Positions 7,372 through 17,107 of a stretch of DNA of 64,000 bases are shown one piece after another. The position numbers and the translations under genes are program-made. Source of the DNA: JAXGZG01 sp040771825 (GTDB taxonomy: Bacteria > Bacillota > Sulfobacillia > Fermentithermobacillales > Fermentithermobacillaceae); the NCBI GenBank assembly GCA_040771825.1, contig JAXGZG010000002.1, positions 1 to 64,000 on the forward strand, in the 5' to 3' direction. Position 1 is the first letter of the stretch. The number at the start of each line of letters is the position of its first letter. The notes below the pieces were generated by a model that did not search any database, was not told where the DNA came from, and saw only the letters and a list, made by a program, of their open reading frames with translations.

Positions 7372-8300
7372 CTTGTAGTTTCATCGTCTCCAATAACCAT
7401 GATCTCCGGTTCAAGCGAAACCCCATAGACCTCTTGGACCTTTTTCTGTATCAGGGCCATAAGGTCCAAAACATCCTTGGCCGTGGCATTTCCTGTGTTG
7501 ACTATGAAGCCGGCATGCTTTGGTGAGACTTGAGCACCGCCGCATGAGAAACCTTTCAACCCCAGAGTTTCGATCATGTAACCTACATAGTGGCCAGGAG
7601 GACGTCTGAAGGCGCTCCCTGCAGATGGCACGTCCAAGGGCTGTTTTGCCTCGCGCTCCCTGGCCCGGCTACGCATCAGGTCGTAGATGACTTGCCTATC
7701 CCCGGGCACCAAAGCTAGTTCCACCCCTAACACCAAAAGATCCCGGCGAGACTGAAACAGTGAATGGCGATAGGAAAACTCCAGCTCATCCTGGTTCAGC
7801 CACCTTGTGCCTTCAGACAAAGAAAAGGTTTCAACGCGGTTTACCAAGGACCCGAAGTCCCCATTGTAAGCCCCGGCGTTCATGGACAAAGCGCCGCCGA
7901 CGCTTCCCGGGATCCCTACGGCAAATTCCAGGCCCGACAGGCTGTACTCCAATGCCGCCTGCACAAGACGGGGAAGGAGCGTTCCCGAACGGGCGTACAA
8001 AGACGCGCTGCCATTCTGGGAGACTCCGGTAAGCCCCGGGGCCAGTTTTATGAGACAACCGCGCACTCCTCCGTCCCGCACTAATAGGTTGGTGCCATTG
8101 CCCACTATGTAGCACGGGACGGACTCCTTTTGGCATATGGACCAAGCCTTCACTGCGTCTTGGGCGGTGTTGGGAAGCACGAGGACATCGCAAGGGCCGC
8201 CTATCCGGAACGAGGTGTGTCTTGACATGGGTTCACTGAGAAGCACTCGGGAATCAGTGAGACTTTCTGCCGCCCTCACCAGTCCCTCGTATTTGTCCAT
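7368..8300 (-). CDS. murB: UDP-N-acetylenolpyruvoylglucosamine reductase
   Basis: MurB makes UDP-N-acetylmuramic acid by NADPH-dependent reduction of the enolpyruvyl group, an early cytoplasmic step of peptidoglycan synthesis. The 310-residue protein has the FAD-binding domain (SFRIGGPCDVLV, GNGTNLLVRDGG, GIPGSVGGALSMNAGAY) and the C-terminal catalytic region with the Ser of PSAGSAFRRP and the final Glu in LEPEIMVIG. The start at 8300 (MDKYEGLV) has GGAGG eight bases upstream; ten further codons upstream are not needed. It overlaps rlmD by four bases and follows gatB by 45 bases. Confidence 0.95.
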   Translation of the reverse strand: MDKYEGLVRAAESLTDSRVLLSEPMSRHTSFRIGGPCDVLVLPNTAQDAVKAWSICQKESVPCYIVGNGTNLLVRDGGVRGCLIKLAPGLTGVSQNGSASLYARSGTLLPRLVQAALEYSLSGLEFAVGIPGSVGGALSMNAGAYNGDFGSLVNRVETFSLSEGTRWLNQDELEFSYRHSLFQSRRDLLVLGVELALVPGDRQVIYDLMRSRAREREAKQPLDVPSAGSAFRRPPGHYVGYMIETLGLKGFSCGGAQVSPKHAGFIVNTGNATAKDVLDLMALIQKKVQEVYGVSLEPEIMVIGDDETTS

Positions 8301-8344
8301 TCCCGAACCCTCCTCTCTACCCGTATACACACTATGCCTTTCAC

Positions 8345-9790
8345 CTAGGATAGTATCTTCTTCTTCAGCATTATGTTTACCTTTGCCGGGTTGGCTTTGC
8401 CCTTTGTGGCCTTCATGACTTGACCAACCAGGAAGCCCAAGGCCTTGCCTTTTCCCGCCCTAAGATCGCTGACAGCCGCTGGACTAGACTCGATGACGGA
8501 GTCTACAATGGCAGCAAGACTGGCTTCATCGGAGACTTGCCGGAGCCCTTCTTCCTCTACGATGTCTTCAGGGGTCTTGCCGGTCTCCATCATCTTGGCC
8601 AAAACATCCTTGGCGATCTTGCCGCTGATGACCTCTTTCTCAATCAACTCTATCATGCTCACTAGGTTCTCAGGAGACACAGGGATCTGGTCATGAGTCA
8701 GCCCCCTGGCCTTCATGTAACCCAGGAGATCCCCCATCACCCAGTTAGACACCGTTTTTGGCTGTGCCCCAAGGCCGACACAACGATCGAAAAACCGCAC
8801 TAGGCTCGGGCTCTGAGTGAGCACTTCCGCGTCATACTTGGGGAGCCCCAGCTGATTCACGAACCTTCCCACTATCTCGTGGGGCAACTCAGGCATCGTG
8901 TCTCGCACTTCCTGGATAAACTCCCATGACAGCTCAAGCCGTCCCATGTCAGGTTCTGGGAAGGGCCAGTAGTCCACCGTGGCGTCCTTTTGGCGCAGGG
9001 GGAACGTGGCTTCCTTGACCTCATCCCAATGCCTAGTTTCCTGAAGGACTTCTTCTCCCCTATCCACTAGGGCTGACTGACGCTGGTATTCGTACGCCAA
9101 AGCCCGGGTCACGGCACGAAAAGAGCTAAGGTTCTTAAGCTCAACCCGGGCCCCGGGCATCTTCCGGCCCGAAGGCTTTACAGATATGTTGCAGTCCACG
9201 CGCATGGAGCCTTCCTCCATCTTCACATCAGAGACACCGGCAAAGTACAGGGCGCGCTGCATCTTCTCTAGATACTGGCGGGCCTCATCGGGTGAGGAGA
9301 TATCTGGTTCCGAGACTATCTCTGCCAACGGCACGCCACTCCGATTGAAATCCATGAGGGTATGGCTGGCCGTGGTTATGTCATCCCCTGCGTGAAGCGA
9401 CTTCCCGGTGTCCTCTTCCAGGTGAAGCCGCCTGACGCGAATCCTTTTGGGGGGATCGCCTACCTCAATATAGCCGCCGGTGGCCAACGGCTCGTCGGCT
9501 TGAGTGATCTGATAGCCTTTAGGCAAGTCTGGGTAGAAGTAGTTCTTCCTATCGAACTTGGTTCGGCTGTGAACCTCACAGTTGAGGGCCAGAGCAGCCC
9601 TAACACCAAGTCTGACCGCTTCTTGGTTGGGAATGGGCAATGCTCCGGGCAATCCTAGGCACGCAGGACACACATTGGTGTTGGGAGGATCGCCGAACCT
9701 AGATGAGCAACGGCAGAACATCTTGCTCTGTGTGCCCAATGCAACGTGAACCTCCAACCCAACGGTCATCTCGTAACGCTCCTGGCTCAT
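8345..9790 (-). CDS. gatB: Asp/Glu-tRNA amidotransferase subunit B
   Basis: GatB is the subunit that phosphorylates the Glu or Asp on mischarged tRNA(Gln) or tRNA(Asn) and accepts ammonia from GatA. The protein has 481 residues, the normal length. Family motifs are plain: GLEVHVALGTQSKMFC, CPACLGLPG, RKNYFYPDLPKGYQ and DFNRSGVPLAEIVSEPD in the kinase core, then the helical tail with the GatB/YqeY domain ending in NPAKVNIMLKKKI. Its start overlaps the end of gatA by four bases. Gene order gatC-gatA-gatB is the usual one. Confidence 0.97.
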   Translation of the reverse strand: MSQERYEMTVGLEVHVALGTQSKMFCRCSSRFGDPPNTNVCPACLGLPGALPIPNQEAVRLGVRAALALNCEVHSRTKFDRKNYFYPDLPKGYQITQADEPLATGGYIEVGDPPKRIRVRRLHLEEDTGKSLHAGDDITTASHTLMDFNRSGVPLAEIVSEPDISSPDEARQYLEKMQRALYFAGVSDVKMEEGSMRVDCNISVKPSGRKMPGARVELKNLSSFRAVTRALAYEYQRQSALVDRGEEVLQETRHWDEVKEATFPLRQKDATVDYWPFPEPDMGRLELSWEFIQEVRDTMPELPHEIVGRFVNQLGLPKYDAEVLTQSPSLVRFFDRCVGLGAQPKTVSNWVMGDLLGYMKARGLTHDQIPVSPENLVSMIELIEKEVISGKIAKDVLAKMMETGKTPEDIVEEEGLRQVSDEASLAAIVDSVIESSPAAVSDLRAGKGKALGFLVGQVMKATKGKANPAKVNIMLKKKILS

Positions 9791-11316
9791 ACGGGCTCAC
9801 ACTCCTTTAGAAGGCCCCGCCTCATCTCAAGAAGCCTTCTGGACACTTCCTCGCCCTCGGATTCTTCATAGGCAAATCCGAGATTGAGCACTGTCTCTTC
9901 GTCGTGGGGCTTACCCATGATCTGAAGGCCGCAGGGCAGAAGAGGTTCAAAGGTACCATGGGGGCAATCCTCATCCTGAGGTGAAGCGAAACCCATGGGC
10001 AAAGACAACGCCGGGATGCCCGCCAAGTTGGCAGGGCACGTAAGAGTGTCTCCCCAAGAAGACGACAGCAAATCCCCAGACTGCCCTTTCTTAAAAGCGA
10101 CTGTAGGGGCAGCCGGCGACAAAAGGACGTCGCAATTCCGAAAAGCCTCTTGGAAATCCCCGATAACAAGCGTCCTTGCTCTGGCCGCCTTAAGATAGTA
10201 CTCGTCGTAGTACCCAGCTGATAAGGCCAACGTGCCCAGCATGATCCGGCGCTTCACTTCCTCGCCAAATCCCTGGGTTCTGGTCTCAAAGTACATATCG
10301 CTCATATCCTTGGCTGGAGCTCTGAATCCGTATCTCACTCCGTCGAACCTAGCAAGGCTGGACGCAGCCTCGCATGACGATAGCAGACGGTACACGTCTC
10401 TAGCATATTGGCTGCTGGGAAGAGAGATCTCCTCCACTGTGACCCCTAACTTCATGAGAGCCTCCAGGGCATCGTGGAACACCGCCATAACGCCCGGGTC
10501 AACGCCCTTGGCCAAATACTCCTTGGGCACCCCTGCCCTAAGCCCTTTGACCGACCTTCCTAGTTTCTTGGTGTAGGGAATCGCTTTGCGCCGGGATGTC
10601 CTAGTATCGTCAGGGTCAGAACCAGAAATAGCCTCCAAAACTAGAGCGCAATCCCAAACGCTAGCTCCGAAGGGTCCGATGGTGTCCATAGACGAAGCAA
10701 AGCCTGACAGTCCGTACCGCGATACCAGACCGTAAGTGGGCTTGAGACCGCATATCCCGGTGAAGGCGGCAGGTTGTCTAACCGAGCCTCCGGTGTCCGA
10801 ACCCAAAGCCACGGGAACCATGCCCGAGGCAACTGCGGCTGCGGAACCTCCGCTTGACCCGCCGGGCACTCTATCTGGAGCCCAAGGGTTGCTAGTGGCT
10901 CCAAAAGCCGAAGTCTCAGTGGAAGACCCCATGGCGAATTCATCGAGGTTGGTCTTGCCCGTGATAATTGCTCCCTGGCTCCGAAGGCGTCTTACGGAGG
11001 TAGCGTCGTAGGGTGCCACGTACCCCTCCAAGATTCTGGACCCACAGGTGAGATTGGCCCCCATGGCGCTTATGTTGTCCTTGACGGCGCACGGAAGTCC
11101 AGCCATAAGACCAGGCGAGTCCCCTCGCAGAAGAAGGGCGTCGATCTTGGCTGCGCTAAACCGGGCATCAGGCTCCATTATCTCGAGGTAGACCCCAATT
11201 TCGGGATCCATCTCAGCAGTCCTGGACAAGAACGAATCCAAGACCTCCTGGGCAGAAACCTCCCTAGAAGACACCATCGAGAGTATCTTCCTTGCGCCAA
11301 GTTCCCAAATCTCCAC
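9787..11316 (-). CDS. gatA: Asp/Glu-tRNA amidotransferase subunit A
   Basis: GatA is the amidase subunit that releases ammonia from glutamine for the transamidation of mischarged tRNA. The 509-residue protein has the amidase signature: catalytic Lys in PCAVKDNIS, the cis-Ser and Ser nucleophile region GGSSGGSAAAVASG and GSDTGGSVRQPAAF. The rest of the amidase fold is intact. It lies 17 bases below gatC and overlaps gatB by four bases. Confidence 0.97.
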   Translation of the reverse strand: MEIWELGARKILSMVSSREVSAQEVLDSFLSRTAEMDPEIGVYLEIMEPDARFSAAKIDALLLRGDSPGLMAGLPCAVKDNISAMGANLTCGSRILEGYVAPYDATSVRRLRSQGAIITGKTNLDEFAMGSSTETSAFGATSNPWAPDRVPGGSSGGSAAAVASGMVPVALGSDTGGSVRQPAAFTGICGLKPTYGLVSRYGLSGFASSMDTIGPFGASVWDCALVLEAISGSDPDDTRTSRRKAIPYTKKLGRSVKGLRAGVPKEYLAKGVDPGVMAVFHDALEALMKLGVTVEEISLPSSQYARDVYRLLSSCEAASSLARFDGVRYGFRAPAKDMSDMYFETRTQGFGEEVKRRIMLGTLALSAGYYDEYYLKAARARTLVIGDFQEAFRNCDVLLSPAAPTVAFKKGQSGDLLSSSWGDTLTCPANLAGIPALSLPMGFASPQDEDCPHGTFEPLLPCGLQIMGKPHDEETVLNLGFAYEESEGEEVSRRLLEMRRGLLKECEPV

Positions 11317-11333
11317 GGTCTATCAGCTCCTAA

Positions 11334-11642
11334 TCACTGCTTCTTCTCTTGAGGATCCTTGTCCGCATCCTCTCTAGGCACCAATACGTAGGCACCATCT
11401 CTCTTTGGTGCCATAGCCATAACATCTTCGTGTCTTAGCCCAGGGCGCGGAGAATCGGCATCAAGAGGGAGCGGTTCTGCGTCACCCGCCCAGAAGGTCG
11501 GAGGGACTCCCTCTAGATGTCGCTGGGAAAGTCTATCCATAGCCTCTAAGGCGGAGCGGAGATCCTTGGCCACACTAGCCATGTCCTTCTCCGCAAAACG
11601 AAGGCCCGCCAAAATGGCTACGTGGGAAACGTCTATCTCCAC
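11334..11642 (-). CDS. gatC: Asp/Glu-tRNA amidotransferase subunit C
   Basis: GatC is the small subunit that wraps around and stabilises the GatA-GatB pair. The 102-residue protein has the conserved N-terminal helix (VSHVAILAGLRFAE) and the DSPRPGLRHEDVMAMAP segment that packs on GatA. Start is a GTG with GGAG nine bases upstream. It lies 13 bases below ligA. The C-terminal tail, rich in Lys and Glu, is a little longer than usual. Confidence 0.94.
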   Translation of the reverse strand: MEIDVSHVAILAGLRFAEKDMASVAKDLRSALEAMDRLSQRHLEGVPPTFWAGDAEPLPLDADSPRPGLRHEDVMAMAPKRDGAYVLVPREDADKDPQEKKQ

Positions 11643-11655
11643 TAAACATCTCTCC

Positions 11656-13698
11656 TTATGTATTTGCTATGCCTTTGAACTCCTGGGACGTCATCACTCT
11701 GACTCCCAGCGTCCTGGCCTTATCCAGTTTGGAACCAGGATCATCCCCGGCGATGACTGCGTATGTATTCCTTGATACCGACGAAGAAACCTTGCCTCCC
11801 AGTTCTCTTACTAAATCCTCTGCTTGGCTTCGGGTCATCCCTGGAATCGTCCCGGTTATGACTAGCGTCTTTCCGAAGAGAGGTCCTTCCGTGGCCGCCT
11901 CGGCGAAGGCCACGTCAAGCACGCCGGCAACGCCCGCCTTTTTGAGTTTGGTTATGAGCGTCTCCATAGACTCCTGGTTTCTAGCTGAAACGATGGATCT
12001 GGCTGTCTCGGGGCCTATGTCGGGCACCGACTCGATCTCTTGCGGGTCAGCGGACATGAGAGCGTCAAAGGACCCGAACTCGTCAGCTAGAGCCTGGGAT
12101 GCTCTCTGCCCAACGTGCCTTATCCCCAAAGCGTAAAGAACCTTGGCCAACGGACGGTTCCTGGAGGCCTTGATGGCGCCCACTAGATTCTCAGAAGATT
12201 TCTCCCCTTGACGGGGGATCTTCCGGATATCCTCCACGGTTAGGCTGTATAGGTCGCCTGCGTCCTTGACCAATCCTGCGCTCAAGAGGGCATCGACCAT
12301 GGAAGGCCCGAGACCGCGGATATCCATGGCATCTCTAGAGGCGAAATGTATAAGCTGCTCCCGCACCTGGGCCGGGCACGCCACCCCTGTGCATCGTCTG
12401 GCAACCTCTCCCGGCAACCTGACAGTGTCAGATCCGCAGACCGGACAGCGCTGGGGCATGGTGAATGCTGTCTCGTTACCCGTCCTTTTCTCTTTCAGAA
12501 CCGAGACTATCTCGGGTATAACTTCCCCCGCTTTCTGCAATATCACATAGTCGCCAATGCGGATATCCTTGTCCCTGACAATATCCTCGTTGTGAAGCGT
12601 CGCTCTAGACACCGTAGAACCTGAGATTCGCACTGGTTCTAGGATAGCGGTGGGCGTGAGCACTCCAGTGCGCCCCACCTGGACGATAATATCCAATACC
12701 TTGGTCTCAACTTGCTCCGCGGGGAATTTGAATGCCAGCTGGGCCCGGGGGGAGTGAGCCGTAGCTCCCATCCTCTGCCCCAGTTCAAGATCGTTGAGTT
12801 TGAGAACAATGCCGTCTGTATCGTAGGGAAGACTGTGCCGCTTTTCCTCCCAAACCAAGATTTCTTCTAGGAGTTCATCCAAAGATGAGCATAAGGTATA
12901 TTCGGGAACGGGAAAACCCAACCCCTTGAGGACTTTCAGAACCTCCACCTCAGTCTTGGTACTCAGAGAACCCGAATCCCCCCGGCTTTTGGACCGGATC
13001 TCGTAGAAAAGCGCCCCAAGGGGCCTTTCAGCTGTTACCCTGGGATCAAGCTGCCTCAGTGACCCAGCCGCAGCGTTTCTTGGGTTGGCAAACGCCGGGA
13101 GCCCCTTTTCCTCGCGTTCTTGGTTGAGCCTCCCGAAATCCTGGCGCGGCAAAAACACTTCACCTCGGACTTCCAGAAACTCGGGACTGGTGCCTTGCGA
13201 AGAAGTCCTCAACTTCAAAGGAATGGCCCTCACGGTCCTAACGTTGGCCGTTACGTCCTCTCCCGTGTACCCGTCACCTCTTGTTAGCCCTAGACTAAGT
13301 AGTCCATCTTGATATCGCAGAATAACCGACAGCCCATCGATCTTGGGCTCGACCACGTACTGCAATTGGGCCTCGGGCACCGATTCCCATACCCTCTGGT
13401 GAAAAGCCCTCACTTCCCCCTGGGAAAAAGCATTGGAAAGGCTCAACACTGGCTGAAGGTGGGGAACAGATCGAAAAGCGGCAGATACAACACCCCCGAT
13501 CCTCTGAGTTGGGGAGTCGGGCGTCACCAGTTCAGGGAACCTGGCCTCCAGTTCCTGCAATTCCAGAACCATCTTGTCGTACTCCTGGTCGGAGATAAGA
13601 GGGTTATCCAGAGCGTAGTAGCGATACTGGTGCTCCCTAATCTCCTGGCGCAAGCGCACGGCGCGTTCTGATGCTTCCTCAGGCGACAATCTTTTCAT
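11656..13698 (-). CDS. ligA: NAD-dependent DNA ligase
   Basis: LigA seals nicks in DNA using NAD+. The 680-residue protein has all domains in order: the Ia domain (YRYYALDNPLISDQEYD), the adenylation domain with the active-site Lys in VEPKIDGLS, the OB fold, the four-Cys zinc finger (CPVC, then CTGVACP), helix-hairpin-helix repeats, and a C-terminal BRCT domain (GKTLVITGTIPGMTR). The start at 13698 (MKRLSPEEA) has a GGGAGGG nine bases upstream and is preferred over one 11 codons earlier. It sits between pcrA and gatC, a pairing common in Gram-positive bacteria. Confidence 0.97.
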   Translation of the reverse strand: MKRLSPEEASERAVRLRQEIREHQYRYYALDNPLISDQEYDKMVLELQELEARFPELVTPDSPTQRIGGVVSAAFRSVPHLQPVLSLSNAFSQGEVRAFHQRVWESVPEAQLQYVVEPKIDGLSVILRYQDGLLSLGLTRGDGYTGEDVTANVRTVRAIPLKLRTSSQGTSPEFLEVRGEVFLPRQDFGRLNQEREEKGLPAFANPRNAAAGSLRQLDPRVTAERPLGALFYEIRSKSRGDSGSLSTKTEVEVLKVLKGLGFPVPEYTLCSSLDELLEEILVWEEKRHSLPYDTDGIVLKLNDLELGQRMGATAHSPRAQLAFKFPAEQVETKVLDIIVQVGRTGVLTPTAILEPVRISGSTVSRATLHNEDIVRDKDIRIGDYVILQKAGEVIPEIVSVLKEKRTGNETAFTMPQRCPVCGSDTVRLPGEVARRCTGVACPAQVREQLIHFASRDAMDIRGLGPSMVDALLSAGLVKDAGDLYSLTVEDIRKIPRQGEKSSENLVGAIKASRNRPLAKVLYALGIRHVGQRASQALADEFGSFDALMSADPQEIESVPDIGPETARSIVSARNQESMETLITKLKKAGVAGVLDVAFAEAATEGPLFGKTLVITGTIPGMTRSQAEDLVRELGGKVSSSVSRNTYAVIAGDDPGSKLDKARTLGVRVMTSQEFKGIANT

Positions 13699-13718
13699 GG
13701 AAGGTATCCCTCCCCATG

Positions 13719-15653
13719 CTAATCTTCCCAAGTTTTAACCTCTAGCAATTCCCTTGGGATCTCCCTTATGAACCTAGATACCGCCCTCCTGGAAGAACCC
13801 GAATAGTCTTGCCGGGAGAAAGCAAAAGACAGGTACAGAAACCTCTTGGCTCGCGTCATGCCCACGTAGAGAAGGCGCCTCTCTTCCTCCAACTGGCGCT
13901 GATCAAAGATCGACCGCTGGTGAGGGAGACTCCCATCCTCGACGCCAACTAGAAACACAGCTGAGAACTCGAGGCCCTTGGCCGAGTGAAGAGTGCCCAT
14001 GACGCAAGATTCCTTTTGAGCGTCGTAAGCGTCTTGGTCGGAAACAAGGGAGCACATCTCCAGGTACTCAGCTAGGGCATTTTCGTTGCCTTCCCATGAT
14101 TTCATGGAACCCATAAGCTCATTGAGGTCCTCTAGCCTCGACTCACTCTCGGGAGTACCTTGGTCTTCCAAAGCACCCCAATACCCCGATTCCTGCAACA
14201 GGTCATGAAGCAACGCGTGCAAGGGGGTGGAGGCCGCTTTCTCGGACATCCGGTTCAGAAGATCTCCAAAGTCCGCCGCCGATTGCCTCTGTACCTTGTT
14301 GAGGCCTTTGATGGAATCGCCCTCCATCATGGCCTGTACCAAGCCGATCCCTCGTTCAGAGGCGTGGGATACTATCTTCTTCACTGCCGCGGGTCCCAGC
14401 CCCCGAGGGGGTTCGTTTATGACTCGCTCTAAGGCTATGGCTTCTTTTGGATACGCCAAGAGCCTCAGGTAACTGACGGCGTCCTTAATGTGTTTTCGCT
14501 CGTAGAACCGGTATCCCGACAAGACGGCGTACGGAATGCCGCGCCTTATGAACTCTTCTTCAAACAGCCTTGATTGGGCATGGGTACGGTAGAGTATGGC
14601 GCAAGAGTTTAAGGGGATCCCTTCAGAAGCCAGCCTCTCAATTTCCGAGGCCACAAATCTGGCCTCGTCGTCTCCGGTCTGGCCAGCGTAAAGAGTTATT
14701 GGCACCCCGCCTCCCGCTGCCGTCCAAAGCCTCTTGTCCTTGCGCTCAAGGTTGTGTTTGACCACGTTGAACGCTCCGTCAAGAATCACCTGGGTAGAGC
14801 GGTAATTCTCTTCGAGTTTTACAACCTTGCATGAAGGGTAGTCTTTCTCGAATTCAAGGATGTTCCTGATATCCGCGCCCCTGAAAGTGTAGATACTCTG
14901 GTCGTCATCGCCTACCACCGCGATGTTGTTGTGGGCCTTGGCCAAAAGCCTGGTCAACTCGTACTGAGCCCGGTTAGTGTCCTGATACTCATCTACCATG
15001 ATGTGCTTGAACCGTTCCTGATACCTTCTCAGTACATCAGGGTGATCTTGGAACATGACCACAGTCTCCATGAGAAGGTCATCGAAATCAAGGGCGTCCA
15101 TTTCCGCAAGTTTCTTCTGGTAGAGAGCGTAGGCTTGAGCCACCTTGGTCTCGTAGAAAGTGACAGCCCTCTGACGATAGGCTTCGGGGCCCAAAAGGCT
15201 ATCCTTGGCGTTGGATATTGAGTGCAGGAGTCCTCTGGGGGCATACTGCTTCTCCGAGAGGTCCAGTTCCTTGAGACACGCCTTCATGATCTTGACTTGG
15301 TCTTGGTCATCGGAAATCGAGAACCTACCGGAGCGCCCGATACCGGGGTATTCGGCCCTCAATATCCTGGCGCAAGCTGAATGGAAAGTCATGGCCCAAA
15401 TGCCCCGAGCCCGGTCACCTAACATGGACTGGATCCGGGTCTTCAGTTCGTTGGCTGCCTTGTTGGTGAAAGTAATCGCCAGAATAGACTGGGGGAGCGC
15501 ACCTTGGGAGATGAGGTACGCCACTCGCCTTGTCAAGACCGTGGTCTTGCCGCTCCCGGCGCCTGCCAGGATCAAAAGAGGACCGTCTGTATGAGTGACC
15601 GCCTCTGCTTGCCTAGGGTTAAGACCCTTTAGGATCTTGTCGAATTCATTCAA
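13719..15653 (-). CDS. pcrA: ATP-dependent DNA helicase PcrA/UvrD
   Basis: This is a superfamily 1A 3'-5' helicase of about 644 residues that acts in repair and clearing of DNA. Motifs in order are LAGAGSGKTTVLTRR (Walker A), VDEYQDTN (Walker B), VVGDDDQSIYTFRGAD (motif III), and YVGMTRAKRFLYLS (motif VI) near the end. It is shorter than B. subtilis PcrA, mainly at the C-terminal tail. The start is taken as the TTG at 15653, eight bases below AGGCGG; a GTG at 15662 is an alternative. It heads the operon with ligA, gatCAB, murB and rlmD. Confidence 0.95.
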   Translation of the reverse strand: MNEFDKILKGLNPRQAEAVTHTDGPLLILAGAGSGKTTVLTRRVAYLISQGALPQSILAITFTNKAANELKTRIQSMLGDRARGIWAMTFHSACARILRAEYPGIGRSGRFSISDDQDQVKIMKACLKELDLSEKQYAPRGLLHSISNAKDSLLGPEAYRQRAVTFYETKVAQAYALYQKKLAEMDALDFDDLLMETVVMFQDHPDVLRRYQERFKHIMVDEYQDTNRAQYELTRLLAKAHNNIAVVGDDDQSIYTFRGADIRNILEFEKDYPSCKVVKLEENYRSTQVILDGAFNVVKHNLERKDKRLWTAAGGGVPITLYAGQTGDDEARFVASEIERLASEGIPLNSCAILYRTHAQSRLFEEEFIRRGIPYAVLSGYRFYERKHIKDAVSYLRLLAYPKEAIALERVINEPPRGLGPAAVKKIVSHASERGIGLVQAMMEGDSIKGLNKVQRQSAADFGDLLNRMSEKAASTPLHALLHDLLQESGYWGALEDQGTPESESRLEDLNELMGSMKSWEGNENALAEYLEMCSLVSDQDAYDAQKESCVMGTLHSAKGLEFSAVFLVGVEDGSLPHQRSIFDQRQLEEERRLLYVGMTRAKRFLYLSFAFSRQDYSGSSRRAVSRFIREIPRELLEVKTWED

Positions 15654-15710
15654 TAGAAGCACCGCCTGTGTTATTTGACAAGGAGATTATACCGGATTGG
15701 GAAAGAATTT

Positions 15711-15732
15711 GCCGGAGGCTCATGCCTCCGGC
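15711..15732 (-). terminator. Hairpin after tldE, before pcrA
   Basis: A perfect 9-bp stem GCCGGAGGC/GCCTCCGGC closes a 4-base loop 38 bases past the tldE stop. On the minus strand it is followed by AAATTCTTTCCC, a weak T tract. It may be an inefficient terminator. A TATAAT-like hexamer (15686-15691, minus strand) beyond it may serve pcrA, but no -35 box is clear. Confidence 0.5.
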
Positions 15733-15769
15733 ACGGGACTTTCTCGTAGAGATGCACGCAGAGTCCTCG

Positions 15770-17107
15770 CTAATGCTCTGTAACCCCAGTGAAGTTGAAT
15801 GCCGGCACCCTGATTGCAGGCACCACGGCTCTTCCCACATTAACCGGAGACGAAGATACCATGTCCATGGTCTCGAATACCCGGAACGCGCTCTCAGTGA
15901 AACGAAAATTCCTCACGGGCCCCTTTATGGCGCCGTCTTCCACCAAGAAAGTACCGTCTCTGGTCATCCCAGTCACCAAGACTCTCATTGGGTGAGCCAT
16001 GTTGGTGTAGTGGAACCTAGTGATGAGAATGCCCTTTTTGGTCCTCTTGATCATGTTCTCCACGGTATCCTGGCCGGGCGCCATAAACACGTTGACCGCC
16101 ATGGCTCCGAATCCGCCGAAGCCTCCATGACCAGTAGATGAAACCCCATCTTTCTTGGCTGTCTTGAAATCGTACAAAAGGTCTTTTACGACGCCATTCT
16201 CTGCTAGCATCACTTTCCTCTTTGGAATCCCTTCCATGTCAAAGGGCACTGGCAGGCCCCTGGTATCCAAACCATCGTCCCAGATGGTGAAAGAGTCCCC
16301 GAAGACTTTCTCGCCGGACTTCCCGGCCAAGGGGCTTCTCCCTTCTCTAACAGCTTGTGCAGAGAAACAAGACCTCACTAGGTAGCCAAGAATGTCGGCT
16401 ACAGCATGAGGCTCCAAGATGACTTCATACTCGCCGGCAGGCACCGTGACAGGGTTCTGGGCCATTTCGCACCTGCTCACTGCGGTAGCGGCAACTTCTT
16501 CTGGAGAAATATCCCTAACGTCCATGGAGACGGCATCGCCGAAGCCTGAGCCGGAACCGGCCATAACCACGGTCCGAAGAATCGCGCGAGTGGTCTGGTT
16601 GAACGCCAAGAGCCCCTGCGAGTTGGCCAAGAGAACCTCAGAGGCACTGGTGGAATACGAGCCTGCTGCGGCGAATCCTTTGGCAGAAGCGGCATCAGTG
16701 ATTACTTTTACCCCTCTTGCCCGATCTTCGGGGGTAAACTGGAAAGTGGACTCCCGGAGAGTGTCAACCTCGGGGATATCCTGAGGGCCGGGAATCCCCA
16801 TGAACTCCTCATTTGGCTTCTGCAGTTTGGCCATTGCGGTGGCTTTCTCAACCGCTATCCGAACCGAACTGGAATCGAGAGCGTTGGTGCTGGCTGTGCC
16901 TATCTTCTTGCCAAATATCACCTTGACAGAAAGCGTGTGTCCCGACTCGGCTACGTTCTGGTGAATGTAGTTGTCACAAAAGCGAGTTAATCTCGATACG
17001 CCACCTCGAATAGACACCTGAGTGAGTTCGCCTGGAGATGCATCCAGAACCTCTTTGGACACGGCCAATAGAGCATCTCTTCCCAAAAGTCCTTTCCCTA
17101 CTGCCAT
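15770..17107 (-). CDS. tldE: TldE/PmbA-family peptidase subunit (copy 1)
   Basis: This 445-residue protein is the non-zinc partner (TldE/PmbA) of the TldD/TldE heterodimeric metalloprotease, which in E. coli trims unfolded peptides such as the microcin B17 precursor. Family traits include FCDNYIHQNVAESG, the middle region with GDAVSMDVRDISPEE, and the C-terminal motif LVTGMTRDGTFLVEDG. It starts ten bases inside the end of tldD, and the two are clearly co-translated. A second tldE-like gene lies at 46264-47610 with similar motifs (NYIHQN, TRDGTFLIEDG). The pair here forms its own two-gene operon. Confidence 0.9.
   Translation of the reverse strand: MAVGKGLLGRDALLAVSKEVLDASPGELTQVSIRGGVSRLTRFCDNYIHQNVAESGHTLSVKVIFGKKIGTASTNALDSSSVRIAVEKATAMAKLQKPNEEFMGIPGPQDIPEVDTLRESTFQFTPEDRARGVKVITDAASAKGFAAAGSYSTSASEVLLANSQGLLAFNQTTRAILRTVVMAGSGSGFGDAVSMDVRDISPEEVAATAVSRCEMAQNPVTVPAGEYEVILEPHAVADILGYLVRSCFSAQAVREGRSPLAGKSGEKVFGDSFTIWDDGLDTRGLPVPFDMEGIPKRKVMLAENGVVKDLLYDFKTAKKDGVSSTGHGGFGGFGAMAVNVFMAPGQDTVENMIKRTKKGILITRFHYTNMAHPMRVLVTGMTRDGTFLVEDGAIKGPVRNFRFTESAFRVFETMDMVSSSPVNVGRAVVPAIRVPAFNFTGVTEH

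Noticed and set aside
15675..15680. Plus-strand TTGACA upstream of tldE
   Set aside because: No matching -10 box at 17 bases and no plus-strand gene follows; chance match.
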